A stretch of DNA of 64,000 nucleotides from Pseudomonas caricapapayae (GTDB lineage: Bacteria; Pseudomonadota; Gammaproteobacteria; Pseudomonadales; Pseudomonadaceae): the NCBI RefSeq assembly GCF_001400735.1, contig NZ_LJPW01000012.1, forward strand, positions 1 through 64,000, read 5' to 3'. The notes beneath the pieces are model-generated. The model did no database searches. It was not told where the DNA came from and saw only the letters and a program-made list of their open reading frames with translations. Position 1 is the stretch's first letter, and the number at the start of each line of letters is the position of its first letter. The position numbers and the translations under genes are program-made. This document shows positions 18,377 to 29,392 of the stretch, piece after piece.

Positions 18377-21314
18377 TCTGACGCAGATGCTGATGGTCAG
18401 CGCCGCCTATCTGCTGGTGCTGTTCGGTGTCGCCTGGATCAGCGAGCACGGCCTGATTCCGCGCTGGATCATCCGCCATCCGCTGACCTACACCCTGTCG
18501 CTAGGCGTATATGCCAGCGCCTGGGCGTTCTATGGCACCGTCGGCCTGGCCTATCAGTATGGCTATGGCTTTCTGTCCAGTTACCTGGGCGTTTCCGGGG
18601 CATTCCTGTTGGCACCGGTGCTGCTGTATCCGATTCTCAGAATTACCCGTACCTACCAGTTGTCATCGCTGGCCGATCTGTTTGCCTTCCGCTTTCGCAG
18701 CACGTGGGCTGGTGCGCTGACCACCGTCTTCATGCTGATCGGTGTATTGCCGTTGCTGGCCTTGCAGATTCAGGCGGTTGCCGACTCCATCGGCATTCTG
18801 ACCCGCGAACCGGTGCAGGACCGGGTGGCCGTGGCGTTCTGCGCGCTGATCACCCTGTTCACGATTTTCTTTGGCTCGCGGCATATTGCAACCCGCGAAA
18901 AACATGAAGGCCTGGTGTTCGCCATTGCCTTCGAATCACTGATCAAGCTGATCGCGCTGGGCGGAGTCGGACTGTACGCCTTGTATGGCGTGTTCGACGG
19001 CCCGCAACAGCTGGAGCTGTGGCTGCTGCAAAACCAGACTGCCCTCGCCTCGCTGCATACCCCGTTGCAGGAAGGCCCCTGGCGCACGCTGCTGCTGGTG
19101 TTCTTCGCCTCAGCCATCGTCATGCCGCACATGTACCACATGACCTTCACGGAAAACCTCAACCCGCGCTCGCTGGTCAGCGCCAGCTGGGGGCTGCCGC
19201 TGTTTCTGCTGTTGATCAGCCTCGCCGTGCCGCTGATCCTCTGGGCGGGTCTCAAGCTGGGTGCCACGACCAGCCCGGAATACTTCACGCTCGGGATCGG
19301 TATCGCGGCCAACAGCAAATCGCTGGCCCTGCTCGCTTACATCGGAGGGCTGTCGGCAGCCAGCGGGCTGATCATTGTCACTACGCTGGCGCTGTCCGGC
19401 ATGGCCCTCAATCACCTGGTGCTACCGCTTTATCAGCCGCCAGCTGAGGGTAATATCTATCGCTGGCTGAAGTGGACGCGGCGCGGGCTGATTGTCGCGA
19501 TCATCGCTCTGGGTTACGGCTTCTACCTGCTGCTGGGCGCGCAGCAGGATCTGGCCAATCTGGGCATTGTCGCTTTCGTTGCGACACTGCAATTTCTGCC
19601 GGGTGTGCTGTCGGTGCTGTATTGGCCGACCGCCAACCGACGCGGTTTCATCGCAGGCCTGCTGGCCGGCATTGCGGTCTGGGCGGTCAGCATGCTGTTG
19701 CCGCTGATCGGCAATCTGCAGGGCTTCTATATTCCCTGGCTGAACATGATCTATGTGCTGGACGACACCAGCTGGCACATGGCAGCTATCGCGTCGCTTG
19801 CGGCGAACGTGTTGCTGTTCACCCTGATATCCCTGTTCACCAATGTCAGCCCCGAAGAGGTCGGTGCCGCCGAGGCCTGCGCGGTCGATAACGTGCGCCG
19901 CCCGCAACGCCGCGAACTGCATGCCGTGTCGCCTCAGGAGTTCGCCACTCAACTGGCCAAGCCGCTGGGTGCCAAAGCGGCACAAAAAGAAGTCGAACAA
20001 GCGCTGCGCGATCTGTACCTGCCGTTCGACGAACGCCGTCCTTATGCACTGCGCCGCCTGCGCGACCGGATCGAGGCCAATCTCTCCGGGCTGATGGGTC
20101 CCAGCGTCGCGCAGGATATGGTGGAAACCTTCCTGCCGTACAAATCGGGCAGCGAAAAATATGTCACCGAAGACATACATTTCATTGAAAGCCGGCTTGA
20201 GGACTACCACTCGCGCCTGACGGGTCTTGCCGCCGAACTCGACGCCCTGCGCCGCTATCACCGTCAGACCCTGCAGGAACTGCCGATGGGCGTGTGCTCG
20301 CTGGCCGAGGATCAGGAAATCCTGATGTGGAACAGGGCAATGGAGGAACTGACCGGGATCGTCGCCCAACGCGTGGTCGGTTCGCGACTGGAAACCATTG
20401 CCGAGCCCTGGAAAAGCCTGCTGACCGGATTTACCAGCCTCCCAGATGAGCATTTGCACAAGCAGAAGCTTGGTCTGGACGGCCAGACACGCTGGCTCAA
20501 CCTGCACAAGGCGGCCATCAACGAGCCGCTCGCGCCGGGCAACAGTGGCCTGGTGGTGCTGGTCGAGGACCTGACCGACACCCAGATGCTCGAAGACAAG
20601 CTGGTGCACTCCGAACGCCTGGCCAGTATCGGCCGGCTGGCAGCAGGCGTGGCCCACGAGATAGGCAATCCGATCACCGGCATTGCCTGTCTCGCGCAGA
20701 ACCTGCGTGAAGAACGCGAAGAAGACGGCGAACTGAAGGAAATCAGCAGCCAGATACTCGAACAGACCAAACGTGTCTCGCGCATCGTCCAGTCATTGAT
20801 GAGCTTCGCCCATGCGGGCGCTCATCAGCACAGCGACGAAGCCGTTTGTCTGGCGGTGGTGGCTCAGGATGCTATTGGTCTGCTGGCGCTGAACCGGCGC
20901 AATTTCGAAGTACACTTCTATAACCTGTGCAACCCCGAGCATTGGGCCGTTGGCGATCCGCAGCGATTGGCACAAGTGCTGATCAATCTGCTCTCCAACG
21001 CCCGCGACGCTTCCCCGGCAGGCAGTGCGGTCAGGGTCAGAAGCGAAGTGTCCGAGCACACTGTGGACTTGATCGTCGAAGACGAAGGCAGTGGGATTTC
21101 AAAGGCAATCATGGACCGATTGTTCGAGCCGTTTTTCACCACCAAGGAGCCTGGCGAAGGAACCGGACTCGGCCTTGCGCTGGTCTATTCCATCGTTGAA
21201 GAGCATTATGGACAAATCACTATCGACAGCCCGGCCGATCCCGAGCAGCAGCGTGGAACCCGTATTCGGGTGACCTTGCCACGCCATGTCGACGCGACGT
21301 CCACCGCGAACTGA
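18366..21314 (+). CDS. cbrA: CbrA, sensor histidine kinase with sodium/solute symporter domain
   Basis: This 982-residue hybrid sensor joins a 12-13-helix SLC5/SSF transporter-like domain (residues about 1-490) through a linker to a PAS domain (about 635-740), a HisKA domain with phospho-acceptor His in [12 protein letters not shown] (about residue 764) and an HATPase_c domain ([32 protein letters not shown]). It controls carbon/nitrogen balance and histidine and amino acid use in Pseudomonas. The ATG at 18366 (MSFSLTQ) has GCGAG upstream; the ATG at 18360 is an alternative. It overlaps cbrX and is followed by cbrB 22 bp later. Confidence 0.95.
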   Translation: MSFSLTQMLMVSAAYLLVLFGVAWISEHGLIPRWIIRHPLTYTLSLGVYASAWAFYGTVGLAYQYGYGFLSSYLGVSGAFLLAPVLLYPILRITRTYQLSSLADLFAFRFRSTWAGALTTVFMLIGVLPLLALQIQAVADSIGILTREPVQDRVAVAFCALITLFTIFFGSRHIATREKHEGLVFAIAFESLIKLIALGGVGLYALYGVFDGPQQLELWLLQNQTALASLHTPLQEGPWRTLLLVFFASAIVMPHMYHMTFTENLNPRSLVSASWGLPLFLLLISLAVPLILWAGLKLGATTSPEYFTLGIGIAANSKSLALLAYIGGLSAASGLIIVTTLALSGMALNHLVLPLYQPPAEGNIYRWLKWTRRGLIVAIIALGYGFYLLLGAQQDLANLGIVAFVATLQFLPGVLSVLYWPTANRRGFIAGLLAGIAVWAVSMLLPLIGNLQGFYIPWLNMIYVLDDTSWHMAAIASLAANVLLFTLISLFTNVSPEEVGAAEACAVDNVRRPQRRELHAVSPQEFATQLAKPLGAKAAQKEVEQALRDLYLPFDERRPYALRRLRDRIEANLSGLMGPSVAQDMVETFLPYKSGSEKYVTEDIHFIESRLEDYHSRLTGLAAELDALRRYHRQTLQELPMGVCSLAEDQEILMWNRAMEELTGIVAQRVVGSRLETIAEPWKSLLTGFTSLPDEHLHKQKLGLDGQTRWLNLHKAAINEPLAPGNSGLVVLVEDLTDTQMLEDKLVHSERLASIGRLAAGVAHEIGNPITGIACLAQNLREEREEDGELKEISSQILEQTKRVSRIVQSLMSFAHAGAHQHSDEAVCLAVVAQDAIGLLALNRRNFEVHFYNLCNPEHWAVGDPQRLAQVLINLLSNARDASPAGSAVRVRSEVSEHTVDLIVEDEGSGISKAIMDRLFEPFFTTKEPGEGTGLGLALVYSIVEEHYGQITIDSPADPEQQRGTRIRVTLPRHVDATSTAN

Positions 21315-21336
21315 GACCGTCGAGAGAACTGAATCA

Positions 21337-22770
21337 ATGCCGCATATTTTGATCGTCGAAGACGAAACGATTATCCGCTCAGCCCTGCGTCGCCTGCTTG
21401 AACGCAATCAGTACGAAGTCAGTGAGGCCGGCTCCGTGCAGGAAGCTCAGGAACGCTTCAGCATTCCGTCTTTCGATCTGATCGTCAGCGACCTGCGTCT
21501 GCCAGGCGCACCCGGCACCGAACTGATCAAGCTGGGTGAAGGCAAACCGGTGCTGATCATGACCAGTTACGCCAGCCTGCGCTCCGCCGTCGACTCGATG
21601 AAGATGGGTGCCGTGGATTACATCGCCAAACCCTTCGACCACGACGAAATGCTGCAGGCGGTCTCGCGAATCCTGCGCGATCGCCAGACGGTCAAGGGGC
21701 TCCAGGACGAGCGCAATGCCATCGCCAAAGCGAGCGGCGCTGAAAAAGGCCCGGCGCACAACCATAATGGCGAAATTGGCATCATCGGGTCATGCCCGCC
21801 CATGCTGGATCTCTATAGCAAGATCCGCAAAGTGGCCCCGACTGATTCCAACGTCCTGGTTCAGGGCGAGTCGGGTACCGGCAAGGAACTGGTGGCCCGC
21901 GCCCTGCACAACCTGTCACGCCGCGCCAAGGCACCGATGATCTCGGTCAACTGTGCGGCCATCCCCGAATCGCTGATCGAGTCCGAGTTGTTCGGCCACG
22001 AGAAGGGCGCGTTTACCGGTGCCAGTGCGGGTCGTGCAGGTCTGGTCGAGGCCGCTGATGGCGGCACGCTGTTCCTCGATGAAATCGGCGAGCTGCCTCT
22101 GGAGGCGCAGGCTCGCCTGCTGCGGGTGTTGCAAGAGGGCGAGATTCGTCGCGTCGGCTCGGTGCAGTCGCAAAAAGTCGATGTACGCCTGATCGCTGCG
22201 ACCCATCGTGACCTCAAGACACTGGCTAAAAATGGCGAGTTTCGTGAAGACCTGTTCTACCGTCTGCACGTCATCGCCCTGAAGCTCCCTGCCCTGCGCG
22301 AGCGTGGCGGCGATATTCTGGAAATCGCCCGTGCGTTTCTGATACGCCAGAGCGCCAAGATCGGGCGCGACGACCTGAAATTTGCGCCCGACGCCGAGCA
22401 AGCAATTCGCCACTACAGCTGGCCGGGCAACGTACGCGAACTGGAAAACGCAGTAGAGCGCTCGGTGATCCTGTGTGAAAACCCGGAAATCACCGCGGAC
22501 CTGCTGGGCATCGACATCGAGCTCGACGGCCTGGACGATGACGAATACATGGGCATGGCACCTTTGCCGGGTTCTTCCGGTTCGACCGGCAACGAGCCCG
22601 CTGAAGACCTCTCGCTCGAAGACTACTTCCAGCACTTCGTTCTGGAGCATCAGGACCACATGACCGAAACCGAGCTGGCCCGCAAACTGGGCGTCAGCCG
22701 CAAATGTCTGTGGGAACGCCGCCAGCGTCTGGGCATCCCGCGTCGCAAAGGCGTCGCCAACGAGACATAA
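21337..22770 (+). CDS. cbrB: CbrB, sigma54-dependent response regulator
   Basis: This 477-residue NtrC-family activator has a receiver domain with phospho-acceptor Asp52 (IVSDLRLPG), an AAA+ central domain with Walker A GESGTGKE and the sigma54-contact loop GAFTGA, and a C-terminal HTH ([19 protein letters not shown]). It activates crcZ and amino acid catabolic genes from sigma54 promoters. The frame begins at 21286 inside cbrA, but the true start is [10 protein letters not shown]. Its best visible target, the crcZ promoter, lies just downstream. Confidence 0.96.
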   Translation: MPHILIVEDETIIRSALRRLLERNQYEVSEAGSVQEAQERFSIPSFDLIVSDLRLPGAPGTELIKLGEGKPVLIMTSYASLRSAVDSMKMGAVDYIAKPFDHDEMLQAVSRILRDRQTVKGLQDERNAIAKASGAEKGPAHNHNGEIGIIGSCPPMLDLYSKIRKVAPTDSNVLVQGESGTGKELVARALHNLSRRAKAPMISVNCAAIPESLIESELFGHEKGAFTGASAGRAGLVEAADGGTLFLDEIGELPLEAQARLLRVLQEGEIRRVGSVQSQKVDVRLIAATHRDLKTLAKNGEFREDLFYRLHVIALKLPALRERGGDILEIARAFLIRQSAKIGRDDLKFAPDAEQAIRHYSWPGNVRELENAVERSVILCENPEITADLLGIDIELDGLDDDEYMGMAPLPGSSGSTGNEPAEDLSLEDYFQHFVLEHQDHMTETELARKLGVSRKCLWERRQRLGIPRRKGVANET

Positions 22771-22816
22771 ACGCATTGCAAGGCTCTGGCACGCGGTGCG
22801 CAGCGCGGGTACAAAC

Positions 22817-22842
22817 TGTTACCTCAAGCACTTCACGTAACA
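22817..22842 (+). promoter_or_regulatory. Putative CbrB binding site (UAS) for crcZ
   Basis: TGTTAC (22817-22822) and GTAACA (22837-22842) form a perfect 6-bp inverted repeat with a 14-base spacer. This agrees with the spaced TGTTAC/GTAACA sites described for CbrB. It lies about 125 bp upstream of the sigma54 promoter of crcZ, between the cbrB stop and its terminator. Confidence 0.78.
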
Positions 22843-22845
22843 AAA

Positions 22846-22880
22846 GCCGGGTCTTACGGTAACGCAGGCCCGGTTTTTTT
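22846..22880 (+). terminator. cbrB terminator
   Basis: CCGGGTC (22847-22853) pairs with GGCCCGG (22867-22873, one G-T) and is followed by seven T (22874-22880). It separates the cbrB transcript from crcZ. Confidence 0.75.
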
Positions 22881-22938
22881 GTGTGCGCAATAACCTGCTT
22901 GCGCCTGAAAACGCCCGGTTTACGGGGCCTGGCAAAAG

Positions 22939-22955
22939 TTGGCACAGCTTCTGCT
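22939..22955 (+). promoter_or_regulatory. Sigma54 promoter of crcZ
   Basis: TTGGCAC-AGCTT-CTGCT has the invariant -24 GG (22941-22942) and -12 GC (22953-22954) with exactly 10 bases between. The expected transcription start is near 22966. Confidence 0.9.
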
Positions 22956-22965
22956 ATATGCTTGG

Positions 22966-23330
22966 TACAAGAAAAACAACAAGCAGTACGACACCCATAA
23001 TAAAAACAATACGAATCGACTCACGCATAACAAGAACAACACGGCGGAGGCGCAGCTAACTGATTCTTTTGGAGAGGAGTTGTATTTGGGGCTTGCCCCG
23101 CAACCAGGCCGAGAACAACAAAAACTACCCTTAGGTAGAGCCTGAACTGGTTGGATCGAATGATCATTGCAACGCAGCGACCAAAGCAATCCGTTTGCTC
23201 TTGACTCCCGATTGGGAGGTTTCACAGGCGAAAGTCTTGTGAATGGGCACTCAACAAAAACAAGAAGCCCGTACAGAAAACAATAATAAAGAGCACACAC
23301 TTTGGGGGAGCTTCGGCTCCCCCAGTAGCT
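22966..23330 (+). ncRNA. crcZ: CrcZ, Crc/Hfq-sequestering RNA
   Basis: This RNA of about 365 nt binds Hfq and Crc through A-rich catabolite-activity motifs and relieves catabolite repression. Six such AANAANAA-like runs are visible: near 22970-22983, 22997-23012, 23027-23041, 23113-23126, 23252-23268 and 23276-23291. It lies between cbrB and pcnB as in other pseudomonads. The 3' end is a strong hairpin, GGGGGAGC-TTCG-GCTCCCCC (23304-23323), with little T-tract, so the exact end is approximate. Confidence 0.93.
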
Positions 23331-23469
23331 TCTCCCGCCTTGATCCACGCCATCGTTTGTCCTTGCGCGACAGCTTCCTACACCATCCCTCGACTAAATG
23401 CTAGAATCCCCGCCCATCATGCGGTCATTCCACGTTTTTGGCCGAATATTCCTTCAAACAGTGCATCCC

Positions 23470-24873
23470 ATGCTGAAGAAGTTGTTCCAGTCATTTCGTT
23501 CCCCACTGCGCAAACCGCAGCAACATACGCGCACCACGCCTGAAGTGCTCAACAGCAGCCAACATTCGCTGCAACGCAGTCAGTTCAGCCGCTATGCCGT
23601 CAATATCGTCGAGCGCCTTCAGAACGCTGGCTACCAGGCCTACCTGGTCGGTGGTTGCGTACGCGACATGATGCTCAATATCACGCCCAAGGATTTCGAC
23701 GTCGCCACCAGCGCCACGCCAGAACAAGTGCGTGCCGAATTCCGCAATGCGCGGATCATCGGCCGCCGGTTCAAACTGGTGCACATCCATTTCGGTCGTG
23801 AAATCATCGAAGTGGCGACCTTCCGCGCCAATCATCCCCAGGATGACGAAGAAGAGGACAGCAACCAGTCCTCGCGCAACGAGAGCGGTCGCATCCTGCG
23901 TGACAATGTGTACGGCACGCTTGAAGAAGACGCGCAACGTCGCGACTTCACGATCAACGCGCTGTATTACGATCCGGTCAGTGAACGTGTTCTGGATTAC
24001 GCCAATGGCGTACACGACATCCGCAACCGTCTGATCCGCCTGATCGGCGACCCGGAACAGCGTTACAAGGAAGACCCGGTGCGCATGCTGCGTGCCGTAC
24101 GTTTCGCTGCCAAGCTGGACTTCGGCATCGAAAAGCACAGCGCGCAACCTATTCGCTCGCTGGCACCGATGCTGCGTGACATTCCGTCGGCACGCCTGTT
24201 CGAAGAAGTGCTCAAGCTGTTCCTCTCCGGGCACGCTGCCCCCACCTTCGAAATGCTGGTGGACCTGGAACTGTTCGAACCGCTGTTCCCGGCCAGTTCC
24301 AAGGCGCTGGAATACAACCCGACCTACACTCATACGCTGATCAGCAACGCCCTGATCAACACCGACCTGCGCATCAAGCAGAACAAGCCGGTCACGCCGG
24401 CATTCCTGTTTGCCGCCCTCCTCTGGCCTGCGCTGCCGGCCAAGGTGCTGCGCGCTCAGGAACGCGGCATGCCGCCGATCGCAGCCATGCAGGAGGCCGC
24501 TCACGAGCTGATCATCGAGCAATGCCAGCGTATCGCGATTCCCAAGCGCTTCACCCTGCCGATCCGCGAGATCTGGGACATGCAGGAACGTCTGCCGCGT
24601 CGTTCGGGCAAACGCGCGGACATGCTGCTGGACAACTCAAGGTTCCGTGCTGGCTACGACTTCCTCCTGTTGCGTGAAACGGCGGGCGAGCAGACCGATG
24701 GTCTGGGCCAGTGGTGGACCGATTATCAGGACTGCAACGACAACGAACGCCGCGACATGATTCGCGACCTGAGCAGCAAGCCCGAAACAGCAGGCACAGC
24801 GCCGCGCAAGCGCCGCCGTAACAGCGGGGCCAAACGCAAGCGCACCACCGGCGAGGCGCAAAGCGGTGAATGA
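23470..24873 (+). CDS. pcnB: Poly(A) polymerase I
   Basis: This 467-residue enzyme adds poly(A) tails that speed RNA decay. The nucleotidyltransferase core has LVGGCVRDMML and DFDVATSATPE with the catalytic carboxylates, followed by RRDFTINALYYD and the RNA-binding region. The C-terminus is strongly basic (PRKRRRNSGAKRKRT). The start chosen is MLKKLFQSFRSP; the frame is open from 23398. It overlaps folK by 8 bases. The gap between crcZ and pcnB holds no other gene. Confidence 0.94.
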   Translation: MLKKLFQSFRSPLRKPQQHTRTTPEVLNSSQHSLQRSQFSRYAVNIVERLQNAGYQAYLVGGCVRDMMLNITPKDFDVATSATPEQVRAEFRNARIIGRRFKLVHIHFGREIIEVATFRANHPQDDEEEDSNQSSRNESGRILRDNVYGTLEEDAQRRDFTINALYYDPVSERVLDYANGVHDIRNRLIRLIGDPEQRYKEDPVRMLRAVRFAAKLDFGIEKHSAQPIRSLAPMLRDIPSARLFEEVLKLFLSGHAAPTFEMLVDLELFEPLFPASSKALEYNPTYTHTLISNALINTDLRIKQNKPVTPAFLFAALLWPALPAKVLRAQERGMPPIAAMQEAAHELIIEQCQRIAIPKRFTLPIREIWDMQERLPRRSGKRADMLLDNSRFRAGYDFLLLRETAGEQTDGLGQWWTDYQDCNDNERRDMIRDLSSKPETAGTAPRKRRRNSGAKRKRTTGEAQSGE

Positions 24874-25372
24874 ACCGCTGCTGACCTCTGAACGCGTTTA
24901 CATCGGCCTGGGCAGCAACCTTGCCGACCCTGCCGAGCAACTGCGCAGCGCTCTCAAGGCAATGGCGCAGTTACCCGGATGTGAGCTGATTGGCGTTTCA
25001 TCGTTCTATGTCAGCGACTCGCTGCTGCCCGGCCAGCCGCGCTTTACCAACGCTGTGGCGGCGCTCGACACCTCTCTGACGCCACTCATCCTGCTTGACG
25101 CGCTACAGGCCATCGAGCTGGATCAGGGCCGCGAACGCCTCGAACGCTGGGGGCCACGCACTCTGGACCTCGATATCCTGCTGTTCGGCGACCGAATGAT
25201 CGATGAGCCGCGCCTCAAGGTGCCGCATTACCACATGCAGGCCCGAGCATTCGTGCTGTACCCGCTGGCTGAGCTGGCACCCGGGTTGACGCTGGCCGAC
25301 GGGCGCGAGCTGAATAGCCTGCTGGGCGAGTGCCCGTTTAGCGGCCTGGAGCGCCTGCCTGCCGAGGCATGA
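24866..25372 (+). CDS. folK: 6-hydroxymethyl-7,8-dihydropterin pyrophosphokinase
   Basis: This 168-residue HPPK transfers pyrophosphate from ATP to 6-hydroxymethyl-dihydropterin in folate synthesis. The signatures YIGLGSNLADP and RWGPRTLDLDILLFG are both present. The GTG start at 24866 overlaps the end of pcnB by 8 bases, implying coupling. A 228-bp gap before panB shows no clear element. Confidence 0.94.
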   Translation: MNEPLLTSERVYIGLGSNLADPAEQLRSALKAMAQLPGCELIGVSSFYVSDSLLPGQPRFTNAVAALDTSLTPLILLDALQAIELDQGRERLERWGPRTLDLDILLFGDRMIDEPRLKVPHYHMQARAFVLYPLAELAPGLTLADGRELNSLLGECPFSGLERLPAEA

Positions 25373-25600
25373 CGCCCGCCTGTCACCGCACATGTGTAAC
25401 CGGTGCGACACACAGGTAACACCTTCAATTGACTTCACGCCCCCTCCTCACGAAGATAGGCCTCCCGCCGCCACACCACAGGCGAACGGGCGCGAAACAG
25501 GCCTTTGCAAAACACCGCGACACGACGGTGTGCCTGCTTTTCCAGGATGACTCTCACGCGCTGATCACCGGTCTTCACAGCGCCTGATGGAGGACTTTAC

Positions 25601-26401
25601 ATGCCGAACATAACCGTTACGTCGCTGCAGGCCATGAAACAGAAAGGTGAGAAAATCACCATGCTGACCTGCTACGACGCGACCTTCGCTCACACTGCCT
25701 GCGAGGCAGGTGTCGAAGTGCTGCTGATAGGCGACTCGCTGGGCATGGTCCTGCAAGGTCACGACAGTACCCTGCCTGTAACCACAGCCGAAACGGCATA
25801 CCACGTTGCGTGTGTGAAACGCGGCAATCGAGGTGCCATGATTCTCGCTGACCTGCCGTTCATGGCCAACGCTACGCTGGAACAGACCTTCATCAATAGC
25901 GCCACGTTGATGCAGGCGGGTGCGCACATGGTCAAGGTCGAAGGCGCAGCATGGCTGAGCGAGTCGATCCGCTTGCTGGCAGAGCGCGGTATTCCGGTGT
26001 GCGCACACATGGGCCTGACGCCGCAGGCGGTCAACGTGCTGGGCGGTTACAAGGTTCAGGGAAGGCTGGAGACCCAGGCCCGGCAGATGCGTGCCGATGC
26101 CATCGCGCTGGAACAGGCCGGTGCCGCGATGATCCTGCTGGAATGCGTGCCCGGCGAACTCGCCGAAGAGATCACCCACGCGGTAAAGATTCCTGTCATC
26201 GGCATTGGCGCAGGCAGCGCGACCGATGGCCAGGTGCTGGTGCTGCACGACATGCTGGGCCTGTCTATCAGCGGACGCGTGCCCAAATTCGTAAAGAACT
26301 TCATGACCGGTCAGCCTGACATTCAGTCGGCAATCCGGGCCTATGTGGCCGCAGTCAAAAACGTCAGCTTTCCGGCAACCGAACACGGATTCTCGGCATG
26401 A
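25601..26401 (+). CDS. panB: 3-methyl-2-oxobutanoate hydroxymethyltransferase
   Basis: This 266-residue TIM-barrel enzyme makes ketopantoate from 2-ketoisovalerate and methylene-tetrahydrofolate, the first step of pantothenate synthesis. The metal-binding segment is [18 protein letters not shown], and VKVEGAAWL and [16 protein letters not shown] are conserved. GGAGG precedes the ATG. The last bases overlap panC (ATGA), so panB-panC is an operon. Confidence 0.96.
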   Translation: MPNITVTSLQAMKQKGEKITMLTCYDATFAHTACEAGVEVLLIGDSLGMVLQGHDSTLPVTTAETAYHVACVKRGNRGAMILADLPFMANATLEQTFINSATLMQAGAHMVKVEGAAWLSESIRLLAERGIPVCAHMGLTPQAVNVLGGYKVQGRLETQARQMRADAIALEQAGAAMILLECVPGELAEEITHAVKIPVIGIGAGSATDGQVLVLHDMLGLSISGRVPKFVKNFMTGQPDIQSAIRAYVAAVKNVSFPATEHGFSA

Positions 26402-27249
26402 ATACAGTAAAAACCGTACAGGAACTGCGTGCAGCCGTCGCCCGGGCACGCAGCGAAGGCAAGCGGATCGCACTGACCCCGACCATGGGCAATCTGCACA
26501 GCGGGCACGCAGCCCTGGTCGCCAAAGCGGCCCAGCGTGCCGACTTCGTGGTCGCTACCATCTTCGTCAATCCGCTGCAGTTCGGCCCTAACGAAGACCT
26601 GGCCACCTACCCTCGCACGCTGGCCGCCGACCAGGAGAAACTCCTGCAGGCCGGTTGCAACCTGCTGTTTACCCCTAGCGTCGAGGAGATGTATCCGCAT
26701 GGCATGGCCGACCAGACACTGGTCAGCGTGCCGCATCTGTCGCAAGGCCTGTGTGGCGCGAGCCGCCCCGGTCATTTCGAAGGTGTCGCTACGGTCGTCA
26801 GCAAGCTGTTCAATATGGTGCAGCCTGACCTGGCGATTTTCGGCGAGAAAGACTTCCAGCAACTGGCGGTGATTCGCGCCATGGTCCGGGATCTGAACAT
26901 GCCGATCCAGATCATCGGCGAACCGACCGTGCGCGCCCACGACGGCCTGGCGCTGTCCTCACGTAACGGTTATCTGAACGACGATCAACGTGCTGCGGCA
27001 CCTGCGCTGTATCAGGCCATCCGCCAGACAGCCGACGCGATCAACGCAGGCGAGCGGGATTTCGATGCACTGCTGACCGGCAAGCGGCAGCAACTGGAGG
27101 CCGCAGGCTTTCGCATCGATTATCTGGAAATACGCGACGCCACCAGCCTGCGTCCGGCGACTGATGAGGATCGCGATCTGGTGATCCTCGCAGCTGCCTT
27201 CCTGGGCAAAACCCGCCTGATCGACAATCTGCACCTGACCGGAAGCTGA
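26398..27249 (+). CDS. panC: Pantothenate synthetase (pantoate-beta-alanine ligase)
   Basis: This 283-residue ATP-dependent ligase joins pantoate and beta-alanine. The nucleotidyltransferase motif is [13 protein letters not shown] (HSGH), and [13 protein letters not shown] and [11 protein letters not shown] are conserved. It overlaps panB by 4 bases. The beta-alanine-forming panD that follows panC in P. aeruginosa is not found downstream here. Confidence 0.96.
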   Translation: MNTVKTVQELRAAVARARSEGKRIALTPTMGNLHSGHAALVAKAAQRADFVVATIFVNPLQFGPNEDLATYPRTLAADQEKLLQAGCNLLFTPSVEEMYPHGMADQTLVSVPHLSQGLCGASRPGHFEGVATVVSKLFNMVQPDLAIFGEKDFQQLAVIRAMVRDLNMPIQIIGEPTVRAHDGLALSSRNGYLNDDQRAAAPALYQAIRQTADAINAGERDFDALLTGKRQQLEAAGFRIDYLEIRDATSLRPATDEDRDLVILAAAFLGKTRLIDNLHLTGS

Positions 27250-27280
27250 AACGATGCGCCGAGGCAATGAACTAAGCCAC

Positions 27281-27374
27281 ACCGGTAATGCCATACCGGT
27301 ACAGGTCGCCTGAACCGCAACCGACAGCATTTGAGTGGAAGCCCCGGTTCCTTGTGTGCGAAAAAGTACCGGGG
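27281..27374. repeat. Two inverted repeats in the panC-pgi gap
   Basis: ACCGGTA (27281-27287) and TACCGGT (27294-27300) form a 7-bp hairpin with a 6-base loop. CCCCGGT (27342-27348) and ACCGGGG (27368-27374) form another with a 19-base loop. Neither has a T-tract. They could act as RNA 3'-end structures for panBC; no gene was found between them. Confidence 0.4.
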
Positions 27375-27502
27375 TCATGCAAGGCGAGGCGCAGACAAAA
27401 GGGTATGCGAAGGGTAGTCTGCTATGTATAGCCCGTGAGAAAGCTTGCGACCTCGCTCCAAGAATATCCAAAGACAGATCCAGTTAAAGGAAACCCGCAG
27501 CG

Positions 27503-29167
27503 ATGGCGTACTACCGCACTCCTTCCGATGTGACCGCTCTGCCCGCCTGGCAAGCGTTGAGCAAACACCGCCAGGCCATGCAGAATTTCAGCATGCGCGA
27601 AGCGTTCAATACTGACCCGCAGCGCTTCAGCCAATTCACCCTCAGCAGCGCCGGTCTGTTTCTCGACTACTCCAAAAACCTGATCACCACCGAAACCCGT
27701 GATCTGCTGGTCAGCCTGGCGGGCGAAGTGGGCCTCAAGGACGCGATCAAGGCTCAGTACGATGGCGAACTGGTCAACTCATCCGAGGGTCGTCCGGCGT
27801 TGCACACCGCCCTGCGCCGTCCGGTAGGCGACAAGCTGAAAGTCAACGGCAACGACGTGATGCCCGATGTGCACCGCGTGCTGAACCAGATGACCGAGCT
27901 GGTCGGCCGCATCCACGACGGCCTGTGGCGCGGTTACACCGAAAAGCCGATCACCGACGTGGTAAACATCGGCATCGGCGGCTCGTTCCTCGGCCCGGAG
28001 CTGGTCTCCGAAGCGCTGGTGGCCTACGCGCACAAGGGTGTTCGCTGCCATTACCTGGCAAACATCGACGGCAGCGAGTTCCATGAGCTGTCGATGAAAA
28101 TTCGCGCCGAGACCACGCTGTTTATCTTCTCGTCGAAGTCCTTCAATACGCTGGAAACCCTTAAAAACGCTCAGGCGGCACGCGCCTGGTACCTGGCGCA
28201 GGGCGGCTCCGAGGTCGAACTGCATCGCCACTTCATCGCCGTGTCGAGCAACAATGCGGCGGCCGTAGCATTCGGTATCCGTGAAGAAAACATCTTCCCG
28301 ATGTGGGACTGGGTGGGCGGTCGCTATTCGCTGTGGTCGGCCATCGGCCTGCCTATCGCGCTGGCCATCGGCATGTCCAACTTCAAGGAACTGCTGTCCG
28401 GTGCCTACACCATGGACCAGCATTTCCAGAGCGCGCCTTTCGAACAGAACATGCCCGTATTACTGGCATTGCTGGGCGTCTGGTACGGCAATTTCTGGGG
28501 CGCACAAAGCCACGCGATCCTGCCGTATGACCATTACCTGCGCAACATCACCAAACACCTGCAACAACTCGATATGGAATCCAACGGCAAGAGTGTCCGC
28601 CAGGACGGTACGCCGACGTCCACCGACACCGGCCCGGTCATCTGGGGCGGCGTCGGGGCCAACGGTCAGCACGCTTACCACCAGTTGCTGCATCAAGGTA
28701 CACAGATGATTCCGGCCGACTTCATTGTGCCGATCGTCAGCTTCAACCCGGTTGCCGACCATCACCAGTGGCTGTACGCCAATTGCCTGTCGCAGAGCCA
28801 GGCGTTGATGATGGGCAAGACCCGCGCCGAAGCCGAGGCCGAACTGCGCGAAAAGGGCATGGCTGAGGAAGAGGTGCAGAAACTGGCACCGCACAAGGTC
28901 ATCCCCGGCAACCGTCCGAGCAATACCCTTGTGGTCGAGCGCATCAGCCCGCGCCGGCTTGGCGCTCTGGTGGCAATGTATGAGCACAAAGTGTTCGTGC
29001 AGAGCGTGATCTGGGGCACCAATGCCTTCGACCAATGGGGTGTGGAGCTGGGCAAGGAAATGGGCAAGGCCGTGTACCAGCGTCTGACCGGCGGCACTGA
29101 AGAACCGGCTGACGATGCATCGACCCAAGGCCTGATCAATTACTTCCGCGGCCGTCACCGCGGCTAA
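27503..29167 (+). CDS. pgi: Glucose-6-phosphate isomerase
   Basis: This 554-residue enzyme interconverts glucose 6-phosphate and fructose 6-phosphate. Signatures include [46 protein letters not shown], and near the C-terminus [27 protein letters not shown] precedes the ATG. It is monocistronic by its spacing, and a REP pair follows. Confidence 0.97.
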   Translation: MAYYRTPSDVTALPAWQALSKHRQAMQNFSMREAFNTDPQRFSQFTLSSAGLFLDYSKNLITTETRDLLVSLAGEVGLKDAIKAQYDGELVNSSEGRPALHTALRRPVGDKLKVNGNDVMPDVHRVLNQMTELVGRIHDGLWRGYTEKPITDVVNIGIGGSFLGPELVSEALVAYAHKGVRCHYLANIDGSEFHELSMKIRAETTLFIFSSKSFNTLETLKNAQAARAWYLAQGGSEVELHRHFIAVSSNNAAAVAFGIREENIFPMWDWVGGRYSLWSAIGLPIALAIGMSNFKELLSGAYTMDQHFQSAPFEQNMPVLLALLGVWYGNFWGAQSHAILPYDHYLRNITKHLQQLDMESNGKSVRQDGTPTSTDTGPVIWGGVGANGQHAYHQLLHQGTQMIPADFIVPIVSFNPVADHHQWLYANCLSQSQALMMGKTRAEAEAELREKGMAEEEVQKLAPHKVIPGNRPSNTLVVERISPRRLGALVAMYEHKVFVQSVIWGTNAFDQWGVELGKEMGKAVYQRLTGGTEEPADDASTQGLINYFRGRHRG

Positions 29168-29228
29168 ACGCAATCGCCCCCAGGCTCCTTGCTACACACA
29201 AGCTCGCTCTTGATTCTGGCCGAAGGCC

Positions 29229-29318
29229 GTGGGAGCGAACTTGTTCGCGAATACGGTATTTCAGACGATATATTCTTGGCGAATGTAGCGGTCCTTTCGC
29301 GAACACGTTCGTTCCCAC
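29229..29318. repeat. Inverted REP pair (BIME-like)
   Basis: GTGGGAGCGAACTTGTTCGC (29229-29248, then GA) faces an inverted copy ending at 29318 (TCGCGAACACGTTCGTTCCC from 29297, then AC). The two units differ at two of 22 positions and are separated by 46 bp. Each unit is itself a stem-loop (GCGAAC/GTTCGC). The sequence is the common Pseudomonas REP type. The rest of 29168-29392 shows no gene. Confidence 0.85.
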
Positions 29319-29392
29319 GCCCTGCGGGCAGAAGCTCGGGGCCTCAGGGCGTGTGTCTAACCATGAGTGCGTAACGGGGTTTACCTCTCCCG

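Noticed and set aside
22920..23348. 142-codon minus-strand frame antisense to crcZ.
   Set aside because: The region is explained by the CrcZ RNA; the peptide is Cys/Leu/Phe-rich because of the A-rich motifs on the other strand.
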